Origin: Comamonadaceae bacterium
GTDB taxonomy: Bacteria; Pseudomonadota; Gammaproteobacteria; Burkholderiales; Burkholderiaceae_C
Direction of reading: 5' to 3'
Assembly (NCBI GenBank): GCA_009996515.1
Contig: JAACZV010000015.1
Location: 1 to 64,000, forward strand
Length of the DNA stretch: 64,000 nucleotides
Part shown: positions 33,822-41,316 of the stretch, piece after piece
Numbering within the stretch: position 1 is the first letter of the stretch
How the letters are laid out: every line of letters begins with the position of its first letter
Position numbers and translations under genes: made by a program
Notes under the pieces: model-generated
What the model saw: the letters and a program-made list of their open reading frames with translations, nothing else
Told to the model about the DNA's origin: nothing
Databases searched by the model: none

Positions 33822-33910
33822 GAAGCAGATTGTGAGCGGACGAAGGCCCGTTGCCGTTGCGCAGGCAGCCCCGGGCGTCTCCTATCATCGCGGCGCGGCC
33901 GCTGCCCGAG

Positions 33911-34067
33911 GTCTTTGCCAGCCCTCACGGGCCAGCACTCCGGGGCAACCCCGGGGGTCTTGAATCTCGCGTCCAGCAGGGCGTGAGCGGTCCCGGCGCA
34001 AGGCGCCAGCCACCTCACGCGCCACCCGTCGCTCGGTCAGCGTGCCGCACTTTTCTGGCAGGGAGAC
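33911..34067 (+). ncRNA. Candidate retron msr-msd RNA upstream of the reverse transcriptase
   Basis: This segment fits a retron RNA plan by eye. GTCTTTGCC (33911-33919) can pair with GGC...AGAC (34057-34067) as a1/a2 arms, including two G-U pairs and a 2-nt bulge. An AGC, the usual branch-guanosine context, follows the first arm at 33920. Two short hairpins come next: GCCC/GGGC at 33921-33932, and CCGGGG-CAA-CCCCGG at 33940-33954. A longer msd-like stem is GCGTGAG (33981-33987) with CTCACGC (34014-34020), capped by GGCGC-AAG-GCGCC (33995-34007). The reverse transcriptase starts 7 nt later. A TATCAT -10-like box is at 33883. No folding program or homologue search supports this yet. Confidence 0.45.
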
Positions 34068-34080
34068 GAAGAGGGTGCCA
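34056..34080 (+). promoter_or_regulatory. RBS region of the reverse transcriptase enclosed by TGGCA/TGCCA
   Basis: TGGCA at 34056-34060 and TGCCA at 34076-34080 form an inverted repeat around the GGGAG ribosome-binding site (34061) and the GTG start (34075). The same TGGCA overlaps the proposed a2 arm, so RNA folding could mask or expose the start site. Confidence 0.35.
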
Positions 34081-35391
34081 ACCGCCCGCACGATGACCGC
34101 CCGTGCGCTGGCCCGCGCGATGCTGGCCGGCCCGCGCGACGCCGCGGGCCTGGCGGCGCGCATGGCCGTCTGCCTGGGCGAGCGCCCGCCCTGGCTCGCT
34201 GCGCTGGCGCAGGCCATGGCGCGCGTGCCGGCCGAGGTCTGGCGGCGGCTGGAGGTGGCCACGCTGGCCGAGCGTGTCGAGGCCCACGAGGGCTTTGCCG
34301 CCGCCTGGGCCGGCGAGGCCCGCCCGCGGGCCCGCCACTGGCTGCTGCGTCCGCCCGATGAGCTGGCCCCCGCGCCCGCCGGCCTTGAGCGGCCGCACTG
34401 GCCCACCGTCGGCGCGCTGGCGCGCGGCCTGGGGCTGACGCCCGCCGGCCTGTGGCGGTTGACGCTGCCCGTCGACTGGCAACGCCGCCGCCCGCTGGTG
34501 CAGCAGCACTACCGCCAGGCGCTGGTGGCCAAGCGGGGCGACGGCGCCGGCTGGCGGCTGCTGGAGGTCCCGGCGCCGCACCTGCGCGCCGTGCAGCGCC
34601 GGCTGCTGGCGCAGCTGCTTGATGGCTTGCCGCCGCACGAGGCGGCGTTCGGCTACGCCGCGGGCCGCTCGGTCGTGCAGCACGCGGCGCAGCACGCGGG
34701 TCAGGCGCGGGTGCTGCGCCTGGACCTGAGCGACTTCTTTTCGACGGTGCGCGCGGCGCGCGTGCACGCCCTGTTCAAGACGCTGGGCTACTCGACGGCC
34801 ACCGCCCGCGCGCTGACCGCCCTGTGCACGACGGCCGTGCCCGAGGCCTGGTTGCGCGGGGAGCCACGGCTGAGCTGGCCGCAGCGCCAACGCCTGCGCG
34901 ACCCGCACCTGCCGCAGGGCGCACCCACGTCGCCGGCACTGGCCAACCTGTGTGCGTTCGGGTTGGACGCGCGGCTGGCGGGGCTGGCGGCGCGCCTGGG
35001 CGCGCGCTACAGCCGCTACGCGGACGACCTGGTCTTCTCCGGCCCGGCATCGCTGCCGGTGCGGCAGATCGCGGCCTGGGTGTCGGCCATCGCGGCGGAC
35101 GAGGGCTTCACCGTGAACCCCCGCAAGACCCGCAGCCTGGGCGTCGCGCAGCGGCAGGCGGTCTGCGGCATCGTCGTCAACGCGCATCCCAACCTGCCGC
35201 GCGCCGAGTTCGATCGGCTGAAGGCCACGTTGCACCGCTGCGTGGTGAACGGCCCCGCTGGCGAGAACCGCGATGGCCACGCGGACTGGCGCGCCCACCT
35301 GCAGGGCCGGGTGGCCTGGGCGGCGCAGCTGAACCCCGCCAAGGCCGGCAAGCTCAGCCGCCTGCTGGCGCGGATCGACTGGTCGCGCTGA
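34075..35391 (+). CDS. Retron-type reverse transcriptase
   Basis: 438 residues from a GTG with GGGAG 9 nt upstream. An in-frame ATG at 34093 lacks a site. The N-terminal 110-130 residues are Ala/Arg-rich with no known domain. The RT domain has LRLDLSDFFSTV (first catalytic Asp, D217), LPQGAPTSPALANL, SRYADDLVFSG (YADD, 315-318) and VNPRKTRSLG. Retron diagnostic sites are present in altered form: HAAQH (203-207) where NAxxH is usual, and VCG (363-365) where VTG is usual. Known retron RTs make branched RNA-DNA from an upstream msr-msd RNA and act in phage defence. A fitting structured RNA lies just upstream. Base and codon use match the host. No effector gene is adjacent. Confidence 0.85.
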   Translation: MPTARTMTARALARAMLAGPRDAAGLAARMAVCLGERPPWLAALAQAMARVPAEVWRRLEVATLAERVEAHEGFAAAWAGEARPRARHWLLRPPDELAPAPAGLERPHWPTVGALARGLGLTPAGLWRLTLPVDWQRRRPLVQQHYRQALVAKRGDGAGWRLLEVPAPHLRAVQRRLLAQLLDGLPPHEAAFGYAAGRSVVQHAAQHAGQARVLRLDLSDFFSTVRAARVHALFKTLGYSTATARALTALCTTAVPEAWLRGEPRLSWPQRQRLRDPHLPQGAPTSPALANLCAFGLDARLAGLAARLGARYSRYADDLVFSGPASLPVRQIAAWVSAIAADEGFTVNPRKTRSLGVAQRQAVCGIVVNAHPNLPRAEFDRLKATLHRCVVNGPAGENRDGHADWRAHLQGRVAWAAQLNPAKAGKLSRLLARIDWSR

Positions 35392-36145
35392 GTTCTCGCA
35401 GATAGTCCAGCCCCGCCGCGCCGCGCGAGCCCCACCAGCTCAGCAGCTCGCCGTCGACCAGTTGCACGCGCGCCCGCGGGCACAGGGCCTGGGCCTCGGC
35501 CAGGTGCTCGGCGCCGAAGCGATAGGGTTCGGAGCTCAGCAGCACGCGGGCGATGTCGCCCAGCCAGGCCTCGTCGCCGCGCAGCGCCGGGTAGCGGCCG
35601 GCGCCCTGCTCACCGCCGGCGACGTCCGGCCAGGTGAACCAGCCGCCTTCGGCCAGCAGCGTCGAGATGTAGGTGTCGCGGGCCACCGTCATCCAGGGGT
35701 CGCGCCAGATCAGGTAGAGCACCTTCTCGCCGGGCCGGCCGCGGCCCCGGATGCGCGCCAGTGCCGCCGCGAACTCGGCCGCCAGCGCCGCCGCGCGTTC
35801 GTTGACGCCGGGCTGGTCGGCAAACGCCGCGCGCAGCTGCTCGAACAAGGCCAGGTTGTCCTCGGGCCGGCGCGGATGGGTCACGATGACCTGCGGCACG
35901 AAATCCCGCAGCGCCTCGGCCGTCTCGCGCCGGTTCTCGTCGACGTTGACGACGACATGGGTGGGCGCCAGCGCCCTCAGCTTGGCAAGATTCACGTCCT
36001 TGGTGCCGCCCACCTTGGGCACGGCCGCCACCGCCTCTGCCGGGTGGATGCAGAAACCGGTGCGGGCCACCAGGCAGGGCCCCAGCCCCAGGGCCACCAG
36101 CGTCTCGGTCGCGCTGGGCACCAGGCTGGCGATGCGCGGCTTCAT
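35354..36145 (-). CDS. Helical-backbone metal receptor, cobalamin-binding (BtuF-like)
   Basis: 263 residues. The periplasmic-binding-protein fold typical of BtuF relatives is visible: RIASLVPSATETLVALGLG at the N-terminus, VVNVDENRRETAEAL, GEKVLYLIWRDPWMTVA and LLSSEPYRFGAEHLAEAQ. There is no clear signal peptide from the chosen ATG, so it may be one of the cytoplasmic relatives of unknown role. The ATG overlaps the stop of the upstream small membrane protein (ATGA). The 3' end overlaps the reverse transcriptase gene by 38 nt on the opposite strand. Confidence 0.82.
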   Translation of the reverse strand: MKPRIASLVPSATETLVALGLGPCLVARTGFCIHPAEAVAAVPKVGGTKDVNLAKLRALAPTHVVVNVDENRRETAEALRDFVPQVIVTHPRRPEDNLALFEQLRAAFADQPGVNERAAALAAEFAAALARIRGRGRPGEKVLYLIWRDPWMTVARDTYISTLLAEGGWFTWPDVAGGEQGAGRYPALRGDEAWLGDIARVLLSSEPYRFGAEHLAEAQALCPRARVQLVDGELLSWWGSRGAAGLDYLRELSATSRSAPAGG

Positions 36146-36366
36146 GGTTCTTCGGCCGGCGCCGGGCCACGGGCCCGGTCCATGCCAAGCAGCCCCGTGG
36201 CGATGACACCGAAAAAGGCGACAGCCAGGGCCAGGCCCACCCATGGCGCGCCCGGCAGGCCGGCAAGGCAAAAACCGGCCGCAAGGGCATAGGGGGCGCG
36301 CAGATGGCACTGCGCGTCGACGCCGGCGAGCACGCGGGAGGGGGCAGGGAGCAGGCTGGGCGTCAT
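36142..36366 (-). CDS. Small hypothetical membrane protein
   Basis: 74 residues from the ATG at 36366. Two hydrophobic segments, about 20-36 (ALAAGFCLAGLPGAPWV) and 37-56 (GLALAVAFFGVIATGLLGM), are followed by a polar tail. The stop overlaps the start of the BtuF-like gene (ATGA), which argues that it is a real, coupled gene. A possible longer reading from 36453 adds an Arg-rich leader that I consider unlikely. No family recognised. Confidence 0.6.
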   Translation of the reverse strand: MTPSLLPAPSRVLAGVDAQCHLRAPYALAAGFCLAGLPGAPWVGLALAVAFFGVIATGLLGMDRARGPAPAEEP

Positions 36367-36597
36367 GACTTCGTTAGGGCGGCGATGGTATCGATGACGG
36401 CCGCGTGACGCCCGGAAACCGCCAGGGTTTGTGCTAGATCGTAAAAACAACACTTGTCAGAGTGCCGTCCAGCAAGATCGACACCCCGCCACCATAATGA
36501 ATTGCCTGTGTCTGGACGCCGCGCCTTCGCTTGAATGGTTCACGATGGGTTGAAGCTCCACATGGTTTTTTGATTTAGAGAAGAGAAGGGCTTCCCC

Positions 36598-37107
36598 ATG
36601 GGAAACAAGCTTTACGTGGGCAATCTTGCCTACAGCGTGCGTGACGAATCGCTGCAAGAAGCGTTCGGTCAGTTCGGGACCGTGACCTCCGCGAAGGTCA
36701 TGATGGATCGTGAAACCGGTCGCTCCAAGGGTTTCGGTTTCGTGGAAATGGGCTCGGACGCCGAGGCTCAGGCAGCCATCAACGGCATGAACGGCCAGGC
36801 CCTGGAAGGTCGCGCCATCGTCGTCAACGAAGCGCGCCCCCGTGAAGAGCGTCCGGGCGGCTTCGGCGGCGGCGGTCGCTCGGGTGGCGGCGGCTACGGC
36901 GGTGGTGGTGGCGGCTACGGCGGCGGTGGCCGCTCGGGTGGCGGCGGCTACGGCGGTGGTGGCGGCGGCTACGGCGGCGGCGGTGGTGGCTACGGCGGCG
37001 GTGGCCGCTCGGGTGGCGGCGGCTACGGCGGCGGTGGCCGTTCGGGTGGCGGCGGCTACGGCGGCGGCGGTGGCTACGGCGGCGGTGGTCGCTCGGGCGG
37101 CTACTGA
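36598..37107 (+). CDS. RRM-domain RNA-binding protein with Gly-rich tail
   Basis: 169 residues. A single RRM (about 4-80) has RNP2 LYVGNLAY and RNP1 KGFGFVEM. This is followed by about 85 residues made almost entirely of GGYGGGG and GGGRSGG units, which are typical of bacterial cold- or stress-induced glycine-rich RNA-binding proteins. Its likely role is RNA chaperone or post-transcriptional regulator. It has its own 230-nt AT-richer leader (GGTTTTTTGATTTAGAG) and a strong terminator, so it is a single-gene unit. Such proteins are often temperature- or salt-controlled, but no specific element is identified here. Confidence 0.92.
   Translation: MGNKLYVGNLAYSVRDESLQEAFGQFGTVTSAKVMMDRETGRSKGFGFVEMGSDAEAQAAINGMNGQALEGRAIVVNEARPREERPGGFGGGGRSGGGGYGGGGGGYGGGGRSGGGGYGGGGGGYGGGGGGYGGGGRSGGGGYGGGGRSGGGGYGGGGGYGGGGRSGGY
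36865..37104 (+). repeat. In-frame tandem repeat coding for Gly-Tyr/Gly-Arg-Ser units
   Basis: Degenerate 18-33-nt units (GGCGGCTACGGCGG, GGTCGCTCGGGTGGC) repeat through the 3' half of the RRM gene. Runs of identical units suggest copy number could vary by slippage or recombination. Confidence 0.75.
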
Positions 37108-37131
37108 TCACAGGCCCCTCGCAAGAGATCT

Positions 37132-37163
37132 GAACAAAGCGCCTTCGGGCGCTTTGTTCTTTT
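37132..37163 (+). terminator. Rho-independent terminator of the RRM gene
   Basis: Perfect 12-bp stem GAACAAAGCGCC / GGCGCTTTGTTC with TTCG tetraloop, followed by TTTTC. It ends 26 nt before the stop of the facing DUF5916 gene and could serve both. Confidence 0.9.
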
Positions 37164-37188
37164 CTGCCCCCCGGTTGCTGCGCCGGGC

Positions 37189-39495
37189 TCAGTAAGCCAG
37201 CGCGGCCTTGGCGAACACTTCGTCCACACGCACCGCCCCCGGCTGTTCGCGGGCCCGGCTCAGGCCCAGGCTGACGACGCGGGACAGGCCCACGCGGTGC
37301 TGGAACAGCAGCGACAGCACCCGCCCGGCGTCGTTCTGCGCCGCCAGGCCAGCGGCCGGCTCGTCGCGGCGGCTGAAACGCGTCCGCTGATGGATCAGCC
37401 GCAGCGAGTCGCGCGGCCCCAGGTGCAGCACGACCAGCCCTTGCGCGCTGCGGTCGGTGAAGGCGCGCCGGCCGTCGGGCCCGTCGACCCAGCCCAGGCT
37501 CCAGCGCTGCTCGTACTCCAGCCACCATCCGCCCGCTAACGGCGTTCGCCACTGGGCTCGCAGCTGCCCCTGCGCACCCAGGCCCACGCGGTCGGCGTCG
37601 ACGTCCAGGCGCCGGCCCCATTCGACCTCGGCGTCCACAGAAGTCAGCCGCTCGCCCGGGTTGGACTCCAGGCCCAGCAACAGCGTGCGCGTCGCATGCA
37701 GCCGGCCGCCGCTCTTCGCGCGGTGGCTGTCCAGGCCCACATGACCCCAGACGCCGGTGTTGCGTGCCGCCGCGAACCAGAAACCCGGCTGCAGCAGGCG
37801 GTCCACGATCTGGCCGGCGGCAACCCCCAGCAGCGGGTCGGCCAGCGCGCGGGTCTCCTGCAGCCGGAGCTGGATCTCGCTCTCGTGCATGTCCACGCCG
37901 GCCAGCTCGCGCGGGCCCAGGCGTAGATAGCCGAAGGCCGAGGCGCGGCGTATGCCGCTCTGGCTGACGAAGCCGTTGTCATTGGCAAAGCGCGGGCTGA
38001 CCTCCTCGACGTTGACGTTGGCCACCCAGTCGCCGTCGCGATGGCGCCAGCCCAGCCAGGCGCGGTGGCCGCGCTCGCGGTCCACGCGCAGCACGCGGCC
38101 CGTCTCGTCCAGGCCCAGCGTGGTGCCGGACAGCATCAGGTGGCCGCGCCACTGGTCGCTGTCGCCGGCGCGCCAGACGCCGTCGCCGCCGACGACCTGG
38201 GTCGCGAGGCCCTGGCCGAAGTCGCGCCGCGACGCCAGGCCCGCGAGGCCGAACTGCCCCTGCCCGCCCAGCTGCACGCGGCCGCGCGCGAAGCTGGCCT
38301 GCGAGCCGCCGGGCTGCACGCCGCTGCGTGTGGCGAAGGCGCCGGCGCGCAGCAGCGGGCCGCCGCCGGCATCGCGCAGATGCAGGGCCGTCGCCTCGGC
38401 GCCGGCGCCGCGCCAGGTGGCACGCAGGCCCCAGTCGGGGTCGGTGATGGCGCGGGTGTAGAAGGCCGCGAGGCTGCGGTTCTCGCCGGACTCGTCGGCC
38501 TGGGTGGGCCCCACCACGTCGGCGCTCTCCAGGAAGAAAGGCCTCTTCTCGGGCACGCTGAGCGCGAAGCGCGTGTTGCCGGCCAGCTGCGGCGCGTCCA
38601 GCTCCACCTGGGAGAAGTCGGGGTTCAGCATCAGGTCCAGCACCCAGTCCGCCCGCGGCCGCCACTTGAGCTCGGCACCCAGCGAGGCCTGGCGGGCGCG
38701 CCGCATGCCGTCGGCCTCGCTGGCGTCGCGCGTGGCGCGCAGCGTCAGCTCCGGGCGGAAGGCGATGAAGCCGCGTTCGCGCACCTGCTCCACGAGATCG
38801 TCCAGCCCGTCCAGCAGCTGCAGTTCGGCGATGAAACTCAGCGCGTCCTTGTTCAGCGCCGGTGCGCTGACGTCGAGCGTGCGCTCCTCGCGCGGAATGT
38901 TGCGGGCGACCATCACGCGCCAGGGCGCGCCCTGCGAATGCGGGAAGCGCAGCGCCGCCAGCGGCCAGCGCAGCTCGACGCTGTAGCCGTCGGGCAGCCG
39001 CGCGGTCGCGGCGTCGACGTCGAAGTCGGGCGCCGGGTCCTCGCTGTCCTCCTCGGCGGAGAACAGGCCGTCCTCGACGGCGCCGGCCGCGCTGACGCGC
39101 ACGTACTGCGCCGTGCGGCGCTGGCCCACGGGGTCGATGAGGACGGCGACGAAGTCCTGGTCGGCCTTGACCTGGTCGCGCCGGGCCAGCGGCGCGCGGA
39201 TGCGGCCGGGCTCGGGATCCCAGGCGCGGATGCCGAAGACCAGCGCGTCGTCGGTGACCAGCACCTGCAGCGTCGTGCGCCAGCGCGCGGGCTGCCTGTC
39301 GGCGGGCAGGAACTGCGCGAAGCGCTGGTAAACCGGCGCGCGCTGCCAGGCGGCGTCGTCCAGCCGGCCGTCGATGACGGGGACGGCATCGCTGGCGGCC
39401 AGGCGCAGCGCGGTGGGGTGTTGCGGCTCGGGGGCATGGCCCCAGGCCGGCAGGGCCAGGGCGAGCAGGCCCGGGACCAGGCGTCGAAAAGTCAT
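37189..39495 (-). CDS. DUF5916 protein with CBM9-like N-terminus, probable outer-membrane protein
   Basis: 768 residues. The signal peptide MTFRRLVPGLLALALPAWG is followed by a carbohydrate-binding-9-like domain (about 30-220: IDGRLDDAAWQRAPVY, DFVAVLIDPVGQRR, YSVELRWPLAALRFP). The long DUF5916 region (about 230-768) is rich in alternating beta strands and ends in an aromatic residue, AKAALAY, as outer-membrane barrels do. RPFFLESADVVG is a recognisable family segment. The function is unknown. The family often sits near TonB-dependent receptors or proteases, neither of which is seen here. Confidence 0.82.
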   Translation of the reverse strand: MTFRRLVPGLLALALPAWGHAPEPQHPTALRLAASDAVPVIDGRLDDAAWQRAPVYQRFAQFLPADRQPARWRTTLQVLVTDDALVFGIRAWDPEPGRIRAPLARRDQVKADQDFVAVLIDPVGQRRTAQYVRVSAAGAVEDGLFSAEEDSEDPAPDFDVDAATARLPDGYSVELRWPLAALRFPHSQGAPWRVMVARNIPREERTLDVSAPALNKDALSFIAELQLLDGLDDLVEQVRERGFIAFRPELTLRATRDASEADGMRRARQASLGAELKWRPRADWVLDLMLNPDFSQVELDAPQLAGNTRFALSVPEKRPFFLESADVVGPTQADESGENRSLAAFYTRAITDPDWGLRATWRGAGAEATALHLRDAGGGPLLRAGAFATRSGVQPGGSQASFARGRVQLGGQGQFGLAGLASRRDFGQGLATQVVGGDGVWRAGDSDQWRGHLMLSGTTLGLDETGRVLRVDRERGHRAWLGWRHRDGDWVANVNVEEVSPRFANDNGFVSQSGIRRASAFGYLRLGPRELAGVDMHESEIQLRLQETRALADPLLGVAAGQIVDRLLQPGFWFAAARNTGVWGHVGLDSHRAKSGGRLHATRTLLLGLESNPGERLTSVDAEVEWGRRLDVDADRVGLGAQGQLRAQWRTPLAGGWWLEYEQRWSLGWVDGPDGRRAFTDRSAQGLVVLHLGPRDSLRLIHQRTRFSRRDEPAAGLAAQNDAGRVLSLLFQHRVGLSRVVSLGLSRAREQPGAVRVDEVFAKAALAY

Positions 39496-39696
39496 GAATT
39501 CGTCCGAGAACGGCTGCGCAAGCGGGCGGCAGCCGCGGGAATCAGGCGGGGCGTGCGCGGAGCGCAGCCGGCGGGCGTCTGCGCCAGACGGCGGCGCGCA
39601 GACCTAGCAGGGGTGAAGCACCTGGGCCATGATGTCCTCCTGGGCCGCGCTCGGCAGCTCTCGGGTCGAAGGCGCGCAGTGTAGCCAGCGCCGCGG

Positions 39697-40470
39697 CTAC
39701 TCGCTCGCGCGTTTTTTTCGTGGCCGGCTGCCCAGCGCGCGGTCGTAGAGCCAGTTGGGCAGCAGCCGCAGGATCTTGGCCAGCACGCCCATCTGCCAGG
39801 GAATGACGCGGTAGCTGACCTGGGCGCGGATGGCGCGCTGGGCCTGCTCGGCGAACTCGTCCGCCTGCATCAGAAAGGGCATGGAGTAGCGGTTGCCGCG
39901 CGTCAGCGGCGTGTCGATATAGCCCGGCAGCAGCGTCACGACGCGCACCCCGAACGGCCGGCATTCACCGCGCAGGCTTTCGCAGTAGGCGACGACGCCC
40001 GCCTTGCTCGCGCAGTAGGCGCCATGCCCCGGCAGGCCGCGGATGGCCGCGACGCTGGCCACGCCCACCAGCGTGCCGGAGCGGCGCTCCATCATCGCGG
40101 CGACGAAGGGGTGGAAGGTGGCGGCCAGGCCGACGTTGTTGGTCGCGAAGGTGCGGCGCATCACGTCGAGGTCGTCGAACTGGGTCGTGTCCATGCCGAC
40201 GCTGATGCCGGCGTTGGCGATGACGACGTCGGGCAGGCCCTGGGCCGCGATGCAGTCGCGGCCGATGCGGGCCATGGCGTCCAGGTCGGCCACGTCGGCG
40301 CCGTAGACCTGGAAGCGGGCCGCATCCAGCCCTTGCTCGGTGGCCCAACGCTGGACTTCGGCGGTGCGGCGGGCCACCAGCGCCAGCCGCGCGCCGTCGC
40401 GGTAGTAGCGCAGCGCCAGCGCCTGGCCGATGCCGCTGGAGGCGCCGGTGATGAAGACCAGTTCGCTCAT
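39697..40470 (-). CDS. SDR-family oxidoreductase
   Basis: 257 residues of a classical short-chain dehydrogenase. Cofactor motif is TGASSGIGQALAL, NANAG-type is VIANAGISV, and the active-site pair is in YCASKAGVVAYCES (YxxxK). The Arg-rich cofactor loop VARRTAEV suggests NADP. The substrate is unknown. A 104-bp duplication begins at its start codon, so a second ATGAGCGA lies upstream at 40567-40574. Downstream, 39496-39696 shows no gene. Confidence 0.88.
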   Translation of the reverse strand: MSELVFITGASSGIGQALALRYYRDGARLALVARRTAEVQRWATEQGLDAARFQVYGADVADLDAMARIGRDCIAAQGLPDVVIANAGISVGMDTTQFDDLDVMRRTFATNNVGLAATFHPFVAAMMERRSGTLVGVASVAAIRGLPGHGAYCASKAGVVAYCESLRGECRPFGVRVVTLLPGYIDTPLTRGNRYSMPFLMQADEFAEQAQRAIRAQVSYRVIPWQMGVLAKILRLLPNWLYDRALGSRPRKKRASE

Positions 40471-40670
40471 TGCAGCCCCTCGCCCCGCGGGTACGCGAGG
40501 CGATCCCCCGAGGGGATGGCGGGCCGGCTTGGGGCGGCCCGGCGCTCGGCCCTCATCGCTCGTCCCTCGCTCATTGCAGCCCCTCGCCCCGCGGGTACGC
40601 GAGGCGATCCCCCGAGGGGATGGCGGGCCGGCTTGGGGCGGCCCGGCGCTCGGCCCTCATCGCCCGTCCT
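40463..40670. repeat. Exact 104-bp tandem duplication carrying a palindromic repeat
   Basis: 40463-40566 and 40567-40670 match at 102 of 104 positions. Each copy contains CCCCCGAGGGG and the 17-mer CTTGGGGCGGCCCGGCG (40528 and 40632) shared with the element inside the radical SAM gene, plus a segment whose reverse complement is at 1175. The first copy covers the SDR start codon and the second covers the lptC stop codon. Confidence 0.85.
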
Positions 40671-41316
40671 TAGACGCAATCTGGCCCTGGGCCCGGCCCG
40701 TGAAGCTGAGCTTGCCGCTCAGGTGCCGGTACTCGAAGTTCTGCGCATGCAGCGTCGAGCTGCCCTGGCGGATGGTGACGGGCAGGTGCGAGCGCAGGAT
40801 CTCGCTGTTGGCCAGCGCCTGCAGGAACTCGCCGCGCACCTCCAGCTGGGCCGGTGCGTTCTCGCCCGAGCCCGGCGGCAGGCGGCGCAGGCGCACGTCG
40901 CCCATCAGCTGCATGTCGCTGCCGTCGCCGTTGCTGAGGGCGCGCCTGGCCTCGGCGATGGCCAGGCTGCCGTCCGGCGCAACGGCACGCACGCGGGCCT
41001 GGTCGATCTCGAGGGTGTCGGTGTCGGGGTAGTGGCGCAGCTCCGCGCCGGCGATCTGCACGTTCAGCCGGCCGTCGGCGCCGATGCGCTGGATCTCGAA
41101 GTTCTCCATGCGGTAGTCGGGCACGTGGCGCGGCGGCGCCAGCTCGCCCGGGGCGTCGGTCAGCGGCGTGTTCTTCACCAGCCACCAGGTGCCGCTGGCC
41201 AGCAAGGCCATCAGCAGCAGCGGCAGGTAGTTGGACAGCAGGCTCTGCACGCGCCACAGCCAGGGCCGGGGCTTGGCGGGGCGCGGCGTGGCCAGGGGCA
41301 GGGCCGCGGGCGTCAT
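40657..41316 (-). CDS. lptC: LPS export protein LptC
   Basis: 219 residues. One N-terminal membrane helix (about 28-47, LLLMALLASGTWWLVKN) is followed by a periplasmic LptC/OstA-type beta-jellyroll (FEIQRIGADGRLNVQIAGAELRHYPDTDTLEI). LptC anchors the LptB2FG transporter to LptA for lipopolysaccharide transfer. Its start overlaps the kdsC stop by 4 nt. The next genes normally found in this cluster (lptA, lptB) are absent here, interrupted by the tandem repeat and the SDR gene. Confidence 0.9.
   Translation of the reverse strand: MTPAALPLATPRPAKPRPWLWRVQSLLSNYLPLLLMALLASGTWWLVKNTPLTDAPGELAPPRHVPDYRMENFEIQRIGADGRLNVQIAGAELRHYPDTDTLEIDQARVRAVAPDGSLAIAEARRALSNGDGSDMQLMGDVRLRRLPPGSGENAPAQLEVRGEFLQALANSEILRSHLPVTIRQGSSTLHAQNFEYRHLSGKLSFTGRAQGQIASKDGR

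Noticed and set aside
33841-33910. Separate small RNA or gene between marC and the candidate retron RNA
   Set aside because: Contains a TATCAT box and a GCGGCCGC palindrome but no open frame and no T-run terminator. It is more simply the promoter region of the retron-like unit.
34042-34074. ATG at 34042 as start of the reverse transcriptase
   Set aside because: It would put 11 codons inside the proposed RNA arm and has no ribosome-binding site. The GTG at 34075 has GGGAG at a good distance.
39542-39964. 140-residue leftward frame after the SDR gene
   Set aside because: It overlaps the SDR gene in another frame and shows Arg/Ala/Gly shadow composition, so it is not a gene.
40467-40679. 70-residue leftward frame through the tandem duplication
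   Set aside because: It consists of the repeat itself plus a duplicated SDR start (ATGAGCGA). It has no independent support.
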